36,407 bases of DNA from UBA11524 sp045132495 (GCA_045132495.1 JBGUSK010000042.1:1-36407); one strand, 5' to 3'. Numbered from the stretch's first letter, positions 22,932 to 29,766 are shown. The notes: generated by a model not told the origin, from the letters alone. Numbers and translations: made by a program.

Positions 22932-23165
22932 ATGCCGTTTGACGCAAAAATGATGGGAAAGGTTATCCGCAAATTGCGAAAAAGCCGGAAGATCACGCAG
23001 GAGGTTTTCAGCGGATTTGCCGCTATCAGCCGCAGCCATTTGGCATCTCTGGAGCGTGGCCATACAGCTAAGGTAGAAACCTACGATAAGATTGCAACTG
23101 CCTTCGAGATTCCCCTGAGCGAGCTGTTCCGGCTGGCGGAAGAGGAAATGAACAAGGAACAATGA
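22932..23165 (+). CDS. XRE-family helix-turn-helix regulator
   Basis: A 77-residue single-domain Cro/C1-type DNA-binding protein. The helix-turn-helix runs from IRKLRKSRKITQEVFSG through ISRSHLASLERGHTAKVETY, and the last helix (SELFRLAEEE) completes the five-helix fold. There is no sensor or dimerisation extension. The ATG at 22932 is preferred to 22917 because GGAGGT lies just inside the longer frame. Divergent placement and the shared short intergenic region suggest that it represses the zinc-ribbon gene and perhaps itself. Its own promoter is not clear. It could be the remnant regulator of a mobile element, but no other element genes are present. Confidence 0.85.
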   Translation: MPFDAKMMGKVIRKLRKSRKITQEVFSGFAAISRSHLASLERGHTAKVETYDKIATAFEIPLSELFRLAEEEMNKEQ

Positions 23166-23199
23166 AAAACAGGCCTCTGCCCGTGTGGGTGGAGGCCTG
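23165..23199 (-). terminator. Terminator of the Doc toxin operon
   Basis: A 13-bp stem (23170-23182 with 23187-23199, two G-U type pairs) with loop GTGT is followed on the minus strand by five T (opposite 23165-23169). It may also stop the convergent XRE transcript, where the following T-run is poorer. Confidence 0.8.
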
Positions 23200-23204
23200 C
23201 TGCT

Positions 23205-23591
23205 TTATTCAGATATGTGGGCACGGATCCATGCTTCTGTCCCGGGAACGTCAGCATGACCCTGCGCGATGGACAAACCGAGTTCGACAAGTTCGTCCTG
23301 CGTGTAGGAAAGCGTCACGGTGTTTTTACGCAATATCATAAGCATGGTCGTCACGCCGATTCGCTTGTTGCCGTCAACAAAGCCATGGTTCTGCGTCAGC
23401 CCGCAGCAGATTGCAGCGGCTTTTCCAACCAAATCGGGATATGCTTCGATCGTGCCGAAGGATGCATGGGCACGGGCCAAAGCACTTTCGATCAGCCCCA
23501 AATCACGGATGCCGGCTGCGCCGCCGGTAAGCGTAATGAGACGCTCGTGGATCAAAATCACCTGATCCAGTGTGGGAAGCCAGATGCTCAT
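23205..23591 (-). CDS. doc: Doc-type toxin (Fic/DOC family)
   Basis: A 128-residue toxin of the type II death-on-curing family. Doc proteins are kinases of EF-Tu that block translation. The catalytic loop HGFVDGNKR (69-77) carries the motif HxFxDGNKR complete, so the toxin appears active. Further family traits are the IHERLI stretch near the start, GIRDLGLIESALARA, and the C-terminal LVELGLSIAQG. The length equals that of phage P1 Doc. The start at 23591 overlaps the antitoxin stop by 4 nt (ATGA). A larger Fic AMPylase role is unlikely because of the short size and the DGNKR form. It ends in a strong terminator. Confidence 0.92.
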   Translation of the reverse strand: MSIWLPTLDQVILIHERLITLTGGAAGIRDLGLIESALARAHASFGTIEAYPDLVGKAAAICCGLTQNHGFVDGNKRIGVTTMLMILRKNTVTLSYTQDELVELGLSIAQGHADVPGTEAWIRAHISE

Positions 23592-23761
23592 TTTGCCAGC
23601 TCCTTCAGGGCGGGCAGGTTTTCTGTTATGAGGTCGTCAATCTCATTGGCAAACTGCCGCTGCTCCTTCTGCTTGAGGAATTGCATGAAGTCCAGCACCT
23701 GCTGCTGGGTGTGGACAGGCAGCGTCCGGGCTTCTTCCGTGATTCGCTCAACCAAAGTCAT
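23588..23761 (-). CDS. Antitoxin partner of Doc (DUF2281-like)
   Basis: A 57-residue acidic, helical protein directly upstream of and overlapping the toxin. The stretch ARTLPVHTQQQVLDFMQFLK resembles the DUF2281/VapB-type antitoxin motif (LP..QQEVLDFIEFL). The C-terminal part (FANEIDDLITENLPALKELA) probably wraps the toxin, as Phd does. The N-terminal region is short for a DNA-binding domain, so self-regulation is uncertain. The start at 23761 is given by AAGGAGG 8 nt upstream. It is not a Phd-family protein by sequence, which makes the pair a hybrid module. Confidence 0.8.
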   Translation of the reverse strand: MTLVERITEEARTLPVHTQQQVLDFMQFLKQKEQRQFANEIDDLITENLPALKELAK

Positions 23762-23782
23762 CGCATCCACCTCCTTGGCTAT

Positions 23783-23811
23783 ATTATACACAATTCAAGG
23801 GGCGAATACAA
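23783..23811 (-). promoter_or_regulatory. Predicted promoter of the toxin-antitoxin operon
   Basis: Minus strand: TTGTAT (23811-23806), 17-nt spacer, TATAAT (23788-23783). The -10 box is about 20 nt before the antitoxin start, giving a very short leader. Confidence 0.7.
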
Positions 23812-23843
23812 GCGGTCATTTCGATTTCCTGCCGGTGTTCGCC

Positions 23844-23872
23844 TTGACAATCCACCCTGCAAAGAGTATGAT
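23844..23872 (+). promoter_or_regulatory. Predicted promoter of ruvC
   Basis: Perfect TTGACA (23844-23849), 17-nt spacer, TATGAT (23867-23872), about 34 nt before the ruvC start. Confidence 0.75.
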
Positions 23873-23906
23873 AAATTGAGCATAAATGTTCTCATGGAGG
23901 GAAGGC

Positions 23907-24401
23907 ATGATCGTCCTTGGAATCGACCCCGGCTATGCCCTGATGGGCTGGGGCGTGGTGGAAGCAAACGGCAGCCACATGAAGCTGCTGGGCTACGGCT
24001 GCATCGAAACGAAGGCCGGTACACCCATGCAGCACCGTCTGCGGACGCTTCAATTGGGCGTGCGCGACCTGACCCTCATGTACCGCCCGGACGAGGTGGC
24101 CTTCGAGGAGCTGTTCTTCGCCCAGAACGTCACCACCGCCCTCATGGTCGGCGCGGCTCGAGGCGCTGCGATCATCGCCGCCGCGGAGTACACCGAGAAC
24201 CTCTACGAATACACGCCCATGCAGATCAAGCAGGCCATTACCGGCTACGGCAAGGCCGACAAGAAGCAGATCCAGCAGATGGTGAAGATGCTGCTGCGCA
24301 TGGACGAGCTCCCCAAGCCTGACGACGCTGCGGATGCCATTGCCTGCGCCATTACGCATTGCCAGGCAGGCCGCATGCGCGAACAATTCCGAATGCGATA
24401 A
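23907..24401 (+). CDS. ruvC: Holliday junction resolvase RuvC
   Basis: A 164-residue dimeric endonuclease that cuts Holliday junctions with RuvAB. The RNase H-like fold carries the four acidic sites: Asp7 in GIDPGYA, Glu67 in AFEELFF, and Asp140 and Asp143 in PDDAADAIACAITH. The YTPMQIKQAITGYGKADK segment is diagnostic. The start at 23907 (MIVLGIDPG) follows GGAGGGAAGGC; an upstream ATG at 23886 lies before that site and is rejected. It leads the ruvC-ruvA-ruvB cluster, with its own promoter divergent from the toxin-antitoxin operon. A 6-bp hairpin (24402-24417) lies immediately after its stop. Confidence 0.96.
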   Translation: MIVLGIDPGYALMGWGVVEANGSHMKLLGYGCIETKAGTPMQHRLRTLQLGVRDLTLMYRPDEVAFEELFFAQNVTTALMVGAARGAAIIAAAEYTENLYEYTPMQIKQAITGYGKADKKQIQQMVKMLLRMDELPKPDDAADAIACAITHCQAGRMREQFRMR

Positions 24402-24424
24402 GCCGGGCTGCCCCGGCGGGCATC

Positions 24425-24518
24425 TCGCGATTGAGTTGATTGCTTTCTTTGAGACCTGCCGCGTGAGCGTTGGGGCGAAGACTGGTGTTGACTTGCCGCG
24501 CTCGCTATCGCGCGGGCT
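24425..24518 (+). repeat. 94-nt dispersed repeat, copy 2
   Basis: Same design and length as 12787-12880, but on the opposite strand. It starts TCGCGATTGAGTTG, has TTTCTTT and a diverged middle, carries the exact 19-nt core TGGTGTTGACTTGCCGCGC (24483-24501), and ends CGCGGGCT. It fills most of the ruvC-ruvA gap. No open frame of note is inside. Confidence 0.8.
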
Positions 24519-24558
24519 TCAGGGTTGACTGTGATTTGAGATTAGGAGGACGAAGTCC

Positions 24559-25170
24559 TTGTACGCATTTATTGAAGGCCAGGTCGTTGAAAAGACCAAC
24601 AACACCCTCGTGCTGCTGGCGGGCGGCGTGGGGTATCTGCTCAATTGCTCCATGTCCACCATTTCCGCCGCGCCCAAGACGGGCGATACCATGCGCTGCC
24701 ACACCTGGCTGAGCGTCCGCGAGGATGCGATGGAGCTCTTTGGCTTTGCGTCCAAGGAGGAGAAGCAGCTGTTCCTGCTGCTGACCGGCGTCACCGGCGT
24801 CGGCCCCAAAATGGCGCTGGCGCTGCTGAGCACGCTGAGTGCCAGCGATTTGCGTCTGGCCATCATCATGGAGGACGACAAGACCCTCGCCCGTGCGCCC
24901 GGCGTGGGCAAGAAGATCGCCCAGCGCATCACCCTGGAATTGAAGGACAAGCTGGGGCAGTTCGAATTCTCCGGCGGGAATGCATCGTCTGCGTCCAGTG
25001 CACCGGCAGTGCCCGTCGCGGCGGACAATGTCGCCCAGGCGATGGCGGCTCTGACGGGTCTTGGCTACACTCCTCAGGAGGCCCGCGACGCGCTCCAGAA
25101 GATCGAAAACAAGAACGCCCCTGCCGACGAGCTGCTGCGTCTTGCGCTGCGCAGCATGGCAGGGATGTGA
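24559..25170 (+). CDS. ruvA: Holliday junction branch migration protein RuvA
   Basis: A 203-residue protein that binds four-way junctions as a tetramer and loads the RuvB motor. The N-terminal OB domain begins MYAFIEGQVVEK. Helix-hairpin-helix motifs are in LTGVTGVGPKMALALL and RAPGVGKKIAQRITLELK. The C-terminal RuvB-contact domain (ALTGLGYTPQEARDAL) is separated by an Ala/Ser/Pro linker. The start codon is TTG at 24559, matched by AGGAGG 9 nt upstream and by the family N-terminus; no ATG is available. A 5-bp hairpin (24547-24551 with 24555-24559) takes up part of the ribosome binding site and the first base of the start codon, so translation may be weak. Confidence 0.95.
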   Translation: MYAFIEGQVVEKTNNTLVLLAGGVGYLLNCSMSTISAAPKTGDTMRCHTWLSVREDAMELFGFASKEEKQLFLLLTGVTGVGPKMALALLSTLSASDLRLAIIMEDDKTLARAPGVGKKIAQRITLELKDKLGQFEFSGGNASSASSAPAVPVAADNVAQAMAALTGLGYTPQEARDALQKIENKNAPADELLRLALRSMAGM

Positions 25171-25183
25171 GGGGAAATTGCGT

Positions 25184-25251
25184 CGTAGGGGAGAGCAATG
25201 CTCGCCCGCCCATGCGGCTATACCAGCGGGCGTCCAATGGTCGCCCCTACG
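25184..25251. repeat. 68-bp inverted-repeat element in the ruvA-ruvB gap
   Basis: Ends are the exact inverted octamers CGTAGGGG and CCCCTACG. Each half is a variant of one unit of about 26 nt (CGTAGGGG-N-GA-N-CA-N-TG, then GCCCGC), placed head to head. This looks like the CGTAGGGGCGACCATTG-type intergenic repeats known from many Clostridia. Non-coding. Confidence 0.7.
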
Positions 25252-25284
25252 GATGGCTGAAAAAACTGAAACCGAGGAATTGTT

Positions 25285-26316
25285 ATGATGGAAGAACGTT
25301 TTATGGCTCCCGGTTATCAGCCGGAAGATATGGTCGAGCAGTCCCTGCGCCCGCATACTCTGCGGGAATACATCGGCCAGACCGCCGTCAAGGACAGCCT
25401 GAGCATCTATATCCAGGCCGCGCTTTCCCGCCATGACGCGCTGGATCACATGCTGCTCTACGGCCCGCCCGGCCTGGGCAAGACCACCCTGGCCAACATC
25501 GTCGCGGCGGAGATGGGCTCCAACATCCGCATCACCTCCGGCCCGGCTATCGAGCGCCCCGGCGATCTGCTGTCCATCATCACCAACCTCAATCAGGGCG
25601 ACGTGCTCTTCATCGACGAAATCCACCGTCTTTCCCGTACCTCGGAGGAGGTGCTTTACTCCGCCATGGAGGACTTCGCGGTGGATATCGTCACCGGCAA
25701 GGGCCCGATGGCGAATTCCATCCACATGGCGGTGCCGAAGTTCACCCTCGTGGGCGCGACCACCCGCGCAGGCCAGCTTTCGGCCCCCCTGCGTGACCGC
25801 TTCGGCATGCTCTTCCGCCTGGAGATGTATACGCCGGAGGAGCTGGCGATGATCGTCCGCCGCAGCGCGTCGATCCTGGGCATTGACGCAGAGCCGGAGG
25901 GCATCCTCGAAATCGCCCGGCGCTCCCGCGGAACGCCCCGTATCGCCAACCGCATGCTTAAGCGCGTGCGCGACTACGCGCAGGTGAAGGGCGGCGGCGT
26001 GATCACCGTCGATATCGCCCGGGAAGCCATCGCCATGCAGGGCGTGGATCACCTCGGCCTGGACAAAACCGACCGCACCATGCTCACCACGATGATGGAC
26101 AAGTTTGGCGGCGGCCCGGTGGGCCTGGACACCCTTGCCGCCACCACCGGAGAGGACGCCGTCACCATCGAGGACGTATATGAGCCCTACCTGATGCAGC
26201 TGGGGTTCCTGATGCGCACCCCCCGGGGCCGCGTCTGCACGCCTGCCGCATGGGCGCACATGGGCCGCATTGCGCCTGGCAACGGGGAAAATGGTCAGAT
26301 GAAAATGGAGCTGTAA
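25285..26316 (+). CDS. ruvB: Holliday junction branch migration ATPase RuvB
   Basis: A 343-residue AAA+ motor that drives branch migration as a hexameric ring on RuvA. It shows Walker A GPPGLGKTTLANI, Walker B LFIDEIHRL, sensor 1 VGATTRAGQLSAPLRDRFG with the arginine finger region, and sensor 2 SRGTPRIANRMLKRVRDYA. A C-terminal winged helix ends GLDTLAATTGEDAVTIEDVYEPYL and RTPRGRV. It starts at the first of two ATG codons (25285), after CGAGGAAT; the second is as plausible. It is the last gene of the ruv cluster, ended by a terminator. Confidence 0.97.
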   Translation: MMEERFMAPGYQPEDMVEQSLRPHTLREYIGQTAVKDSLSIYIQAALSRHDALDHMLLYGPPGLGKTTLANIVAAEMGSNIRITSGPAIERPGDLLSIITNLNQGDVLFIDEIHRLSRTSEEVLYSAMEDFAVDIVTGKGPMANSIHMAVPKFTLVGATTRAGQLSAPLRDRFGMLFRLEMYTPEELAMIVRRSASILGIDAEPEGILEIARRSRGTPRIANRMLKRVRDYAQVKGGGVITVDIAREAIAMQGVDHLGLDKTDRTMLTTMMDKFGGGPVGLDTLAATTGEDAVTIEDVYEPYLMQLGFLMRTPRGRVCTPAAWAHMGRIAPGNGENGQMKMEL

Positions 26317-26318
26317 AC

Positions 26319-26353
26319 AAAATGAGCCTGCCATAGCAGCGGGCTCATTTTCT
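26319..26353. terminator. Terminator after ruvB
   Basis: A stem AAAATGAGCC (26319-26328) with GGCTCATTTT (26342-26351), an inner 3-bp TGC/GCA and loop CATA. It has A on the 5' and T on the 3' side, so it can serve both ruvB and the convergent GT2 gene. Confidence 0.75.
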
Positions 26354-26377
26354 GTATGCGGGTGCTTGACGGCGGGA

Positions 26378-27163
26378 TCACTTGTGAGTGGAAGCCCCCC
26401 AGCCCCATTTGTTCAGATAGCGGATGGATTCCCCCAGCCGTTTGAGAATTTCCGGCAGATTGCGGGACTTGACCTGCTTGTTGTGCACAACAACCATATC
26501 CGGATGATAAACGATCGAGCCGATTTCCAGCGTGCGGCGGCTCAGATCGCTGTCGCCGTGGGCATAGAAAAACTTCGGGTCCAGGCCCTTGAGCTGCCGC
26601 AGGGAATTGGTGCGGATGAGCAGGAAGCAGCTGTGGGCGACCTCCACGCTGGTGGGGGTGTGGATCTCGGAATCTGCCAGCGTGTATTCCTCATACCAGC
26701 CGTTGAAGGGGCCGGGAAGGCGGCGCAGCGCGCTGCCGATCAGGTATTTGAAGGAGGGGGAACGCTTGGGCAGGAAGACCTCGTTTCCCTGGGCGTCTAC
26801 GACCTTCGGGGTCAGGATGACGCAGTCCTTGTTGCGCTCCATGTAGGCAACCATGTTGGACAGAACGTGCTCATCAAAGGTAACGTCCGGATGGCAGAGC
26901 AGATGATACTGGCTGCGCAGGTTGGGAAGGACGAAATTGTGTCCGCCGCTGTACCCCAGATCCTTGCGCTGGGGATAATACATCACGCCCGGGCACTGCC
27001 ACTGCATGTGCATGCCCAGCGTTCCGCCGGGGGCGTTATCCACCGCGTGAAGCTCCAGCTCAATATCGCTTTCCTGAAAGCACTGCACTGTATGCAGCAC
27101 CTGCATGCCCGGATTGTACATCACGATGCATGCGCTCAGGATCGGTTCGGTAAAGATCGACAT
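26378..27163 (-). CDS. Family 2 glycosyltransferase (WbbL/rhamnosyltransferase-like)
   Basis: A 261-residue soluble GT-A fold enzyme. It begins LSACIVMYNP with the usual strand, has the VDNAPGG segment (nucleotide site), and KDLGYSGGHN in place of the common N-x-G-F-x-G-x-N. HPDVTFDE stands where the metal-binding DPD/NPD normally lies. The acceptor side has FFYAHGDSDLSRRTLEIG, a form of the F-x-Y-x-E-D-x-D-x-x-R motif with Gly instead of Glu. It would add a sugar, often rhamnose, to a surface polysaccharide. No polysaccharide cluster surrounds it. The start at 27163 has GGGGGGAT upstream. The His and Gly changes at conserved sites may mean a shifted donor. Confidence 0.85.
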   Translation of the reverse strand: MSIFTEPILSACIVMYNPGMQVLHTVQCFQESDIELELHAVDNAPGGTLGMHMQWQCPGVMYYPQRKDLGYSGGHNFVLPNLRSQYHLLCHPDVTFDEHVLSNMVAYMERNKDCVILTPKVVDAQGNEVFLPKRSPSFKYLIGSALRRLPGPFNGWYEEYTLADSEIHTPTSVEVAHSCFLLIRTNSLRQLKGLDPKFFYAHGDSDLSRRTLEIGSIVYHPDMVVVHNKQVKSRNLPEILKRLGESIRYLNKWGWGASTHK

Positions 27164-27197
27164 GGCTATCCCCCCAGCGGTAAAGTATACTCACTCT

Positions 27198-27226
27198 ATT
27201 CTACCGCGAAAAGGCGGATTTGTCCA
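27198..27226 (-). promoter_or_regulatory. Predicted promoter of the WbbL-like gene
   Basis: Minus strand: TGGACA (27226-27221), 17-nt spacer, TAGAAT (27203-27198), about 35 nt before the start. Confidence 0.6.
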
Positions 27227-27234
27227 TAAAAGAG

Positions 27235-27263
27235 TGGAAATTTCTGCAGGGAAATGATATAAT
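27235..27263 (+). promoter_or_regulatory. Predicted promoter of the GntR-family gene
   Basis: Perfect TATAAT (27258-27263) with a weak -35 TGGAAA (27235-27240) at 17 nt. It lies about 43 nt before the ATG. Confidence 0.55.
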
Positions 27264-27306
27264 ACAACTGATACCATTTTTTTGATCATCCGGAAGGAGA
27301 ATCACC

Positions 27307-28017
27307 ATGGAAAAGGCCCTCCGTTCTGACAGCGCCAGCCCTCTGTACCGTCAGCTGATGCAGCGCATCCGGGCGGACATTGCTTCGGGTGTGTATGCCG
27401 TGCACAGCCGCATCCCCTCTGAGCCGGAGCTGGTGGAGACCTACCAGGTCAGCCGGGTGACGGTCCGAAAGGCCCTGGCGGAATTGACAAGGGAAGGCCT
27501 GCTGCGCCGCATGCAGGGGAAGGGCACCTATGTCTGCGCGCCCCGCTTGAAATCCAACCTGCGGGAGGTGACCAGCTTCCATGAGGCCTGCCTGATGATG
27601 GGCTGTGTTCCGGGAACGAAGGTGATCTCTGTTGCGGTAACAAAGGTGGAGGAGGATGTGCGGGAAGCGCTCGGCCTGACCGGGGAAGAGGCGGTGGAGA
27701 CCATCCGGCTGCGTCTGGCGGACGAAGAGCCGGTGATGCTGGAAACCAACCGTTTCCCGATGAAGTACGACGGACTCCTCCGGGAGGAGCTGACGGGTTC
27801 GCTGTATCACATCCTGAGCAAGCAGGGGATCGAAGCGGCCAGCGGCGTGCATGAGATCAGCCTGTGTTACGCGACAAGCCAGCAGGCCAGGCTGCTGGAC
27901 GTGGAGGTCGGCGCAGCGCTTTTGCAGCTCAATCAGGTGATCTTCGACCAGCACGGCATGCCGCTGCACACCTCACATCAGGTCATCCGTGGGGATCGGT
28001 TTACGTTCCGTATTTGA
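27307..28017 (+). CDS. GntR-family regulator with UTRA domain (HutC type)
   Basis: A 236-residue transcription factor. The N-terminal winged helix-turn-helix (about 1-75) has PLYRQLMQRIRADIASGVY, RIPSEPELVETYQVSRVTVRKAL and MQGKGTYV. The UTRA effector domain (about 90-235) has EVTSFHEACLMMG, a LRLADEEPVMLETNRFP strand and the closing LHTSHQVIRGDRF. HutC members bind small effectors such as sugar phosphates or amino-acid derivatives. The effector and targets are unknown; no transport or catabolic operon is adjacent, though it may control the genes downstream. The ATG at 27307 follows AAGGAG. It is divergent from the GT2 gene. Confidence 0.92.
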   Translation: MEKALRSDSASPLYRQLMQRIRADIASGVYAVHSRIPSEPELVETYQVSRVTVRKALAELTREGLLRRMQGKGTYVCAPRLKSNLREVTSFHEACLMMGCVPGTKVISVAVTKVEEDVREALGLTGEEAVETIRLRLADEEPVMLETNRFPMKYDGLLREELTGSLYHILSKQGIEAASGVHEISLCYATSQQARLLDVEVGAALLQLNQVIFDQHGMPLHTSHQVIRGDRFTFRI

Positions 28018-28097
28018 GAACGTTCGGAAACCCCGCAGGGTGCCCCTATCCCGTCCGCTTATGCGGGCATGATCCATTCCAGAAAGGTTCCAACATT

Positions 28098-29090
28098 ATG
28101 GCAAAATTTGCAGTCTTTATCGACCTTGAAAACTGCGGCGCGAAGGTCGCGACGCTTGATTCAGTGCTGGAGAAGGTCAAGATCCGCGGTGATATCCTGC
28201 TGGGCAAGGTGTATGGCTACACCGACCGCTTCTCCGATCTGAAGGAGGTGCTGCTGTCCAACACCTTCACCGTCGTGCCGAGCCTGCGCTACGGCATCGC
28301 CCAGAAGAACAACGCTGACATCCAGCTGGTCATCGATGCGCTGGAGGTCGCTTACACCAATGAGCTGATCGACTCCTTCTGCATCGTCTCCGGCGACAGC
28401 GATTATGTGCCGCTGGTGGGCAAATTGAAGTCGATGGGCAAGTTCGTGCTGGGTATCAGCCGAAGCGAGGCCACATCGAACATATTCCTCAATGCCTGCA
28501 ACGAGTTCCAGTTCCTCGAGGGCGTGAGCCGCAAGGCTGGTGCGCCGGCCCGCAAGGGGAGGAAGGGTGCGTCCAGCGAGGAAACGGTGGACGAGAGCGA
28601 GCTGAACAAGCTGGTCGTTTCCATCATTGACGAGGCCACCGGCATGGACGAGATGTACGCTTCTGAACTGAAGGGCGTGCTGACCCGTCTGCGTCCCGAC
28701 TTCAACGAGAAGGCATACGGCTGCTCCTCCTTCTATAAGCTGCTGGCGAAGCTCTCCGCCAAGTACGGCGATATCTATGTCAAGAACGACAACTTCAACG
28801 TCATGGTGTCCCTCAATGCCAACATGGAGGGCGCGGAGGTGCATCCCCAGCTGACCCGCGATAATTGGAAGGAAGCCTTCGCCGCGCAGCTCGCCGCTTA
28901 CAAGGACGGCGGCTTTGAGCGCGTCAACCCCTCCATTCTGAAGGCGGATATCCTCACCACCTATCCCGATTTCAATGAGCGCAACATAGGCTTCAAGCGC
29001 TTCTCCGACGTGATGAAGCAGCTGGAGAAAGACGGGCTGGTCAAGGTCGAAATGGACGACCAGCGCACGATGCTGATTAAGTTACTATAA
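28098..29090 (+). CDS. NYN-domain ribonuclease-like protein with two OST-HTH/LOTUS domains
   Basis: A 330-residue protein. Residues 1-145 form a NYN (PIN-like) nuclease domain with conserved acids: Asp9 in FIDLEN, Asp in NADIQLVIDALE, and SGDSDYVPL. A basic, low-complexity linker (GAPARKGRKGASSEE) follows. Two winged OST-HTH/LOTUS domains come next, at about 165-240 (LNKLVVSIIDEATG, RLRPDFNEKAYGCSSFYKLL) and 255-330 (FAAQLAAYKDGG, TYPDFNERNIGFKRFSDVM). NYN domains cleave or process RNA; LOTUS domains bind RNA, with G-rich targets reported. The start at 28098 follows GAAAGG and matches the NYN family start; a long upstream in-frame stretch overlaps gntR and is not used. It lies 80 nt after gntR. 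The RNA target is unknown. Confidence 0.9.
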   Translation: MAKFAVFIDLENCGAKVATLDSVLEKVKIRGDILLGKVYGYTDRFSDLKEVLLSNTFTVVPSLRYGIAQKNNADIQLVIDALEVAYTNELIDSFCIVSGDSDYVPLVGKLKSMGKFVLGISRSEATSNIFLNACNEFQFLEGVSRKAGAPARKGRKGASSEETVDESELNKLVVSIIDEATGMDEMYASELKGVLTRLRPDFNEKAYGCSSFYKLLAKLSAKYGDIYVKNDNFNVMVSLNANMEGAEVHPQLTRDNWKEAFAAQLAAYKDGGFERVNPSILKADILTTYPDFNERNIGFKRFSDVMKQLEKDGLVKVEMDDQRTMLIKLL

Positions 29091-29093
29091 AGG

Positions 29094-29126
29094 CTCCCCC
29101 TTGGGGGGAGTTCCCGCGTGAGCGGG
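29094..29126. repeat. Paired GC hairpins after the NYN gene
   Basis: CTCCCC with GGGGAG (29094-29110) is followed by CCCGC-GTGA-GCGGG (29113-29126), then GTGAGGGGGT. This arrangement resembles the GGCTCCCC...GGGGAG...TGAGGGGGT dispersed repeat frequent in Clostridia. It starts right behind the stop codon and has no T-run. Non-coding. Confidence 0.6.
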
Positions 29127-29172
29127 TGAGGGGGTCTCTCTGTGCCCCAATCAAGATACAGGAGTGATATTT

Positions 29173-29766
29173 ATGACCACCGGCTTTACCCGCGAAACTG
29201 CTCTGGCTGCCCTGCAGCAGTACAACAAGGAGCCCTTCCACATCCAGCACGCCCTGACGGTCGAAAAGGCTATGCGCTGGTACGCCAATGACCTCGGTTA
29301 CGGTGAGGATGCTGATTTCTGGGGCATGGTGGGCCTGCTCCACGATATCGACTTTGAAATGTGGCCCGACGAGCACTGCAAAAAGTGCGTCGAGCTGCTG
29401 GAAGGCATTGGCGCCACGCCGGAATTCATCCACGCCGTGTGCAGCCACGCCTACGGCCCCTGCTCCGATGTGGAACCCATCCACGAGATGGAAAAGGTCA
29501 TCTTTGCGGCGGATGAGCTGACCGGCCTGATCGGTGCGGCGGCCCGGATGCGCCCCTCGAAGTCCTGCACGGACATGGAGGTCTCCTCCCTGAAGAAGAA
29601 GTTCAAGGACAAGAAGTTTGCCGCTGGCTGCAGCCGTGACGTGATCCGCGAGGGTGCGGAGCGTCTGGGCTGGGAGCTGGAAGTGCTGATGGAAAAGACC
29701 ATTGCCGCCATGGCCGCTACGGAGGCAGAGATGCTTTCAGAGCTGGAAGCGCTCACCCAGGGATGA
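29173..29766 (+). CDS. HD-domain phosphohydrolase-like protein
   Basis: A 197-residue soluble protein of the HD superfamily. Metal-binding residues in view are His23/His26 (FHIQHALTVE), His57-Asp58 (GLLHDIDFE), a His in VCSHAYG, and Asp in IFAADELTGLI. It matches the common clostridial HDIG-type hydrolase of about 190 residues. Members act on nucleotides or phosphate esters; the substrate is not known. The ATG at 29173 follows GGAGTGATATTT; an ATG at 29164 lies too close to that site. It is co-directional with the NYN gene (82 nt, containing a repeat) and the membrane protein gene (49 nt), so it may share a transcript with them. Confidence 0.88.
   Translation: MTTGFTRETALAALQQYNKEPFHIQHALTVEKAMRWYANDLGYGEDADFWGMVGLLHDIDFEMWPDEHCKKCVELLEGIGATPEFIHAVCSHAYGPCSDVEPIHEMEKVIFAADELTGLIGAAARMRPSKSCTDMEVSSLKKKFKDKKFAAGCSRDVIREGAERLGWELEVLMEKTIAAMAATEAEMLSELEALTQG

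Noticed and set aside
22823..22996. N-terminal extension of the zinc-ribbon protein
   Set aside because: It would run through the promoter and the opposite XRE gene; the 22822 ATG has an ideal ribosome binding site.
22572..23761. Prophage or integrative element remnant
   Set aside because: XRE and toxin-antitoxin genes are suggestive, but no integrase, structural or replication gene and no tRNA attachment site is visible.
27864..28097. Upstream in-frame extension of the NYN protein
   Set aside because: It overlaps gntR in another frame, and the NYN family start (MAKFAVFIDLEN) fits 28098.
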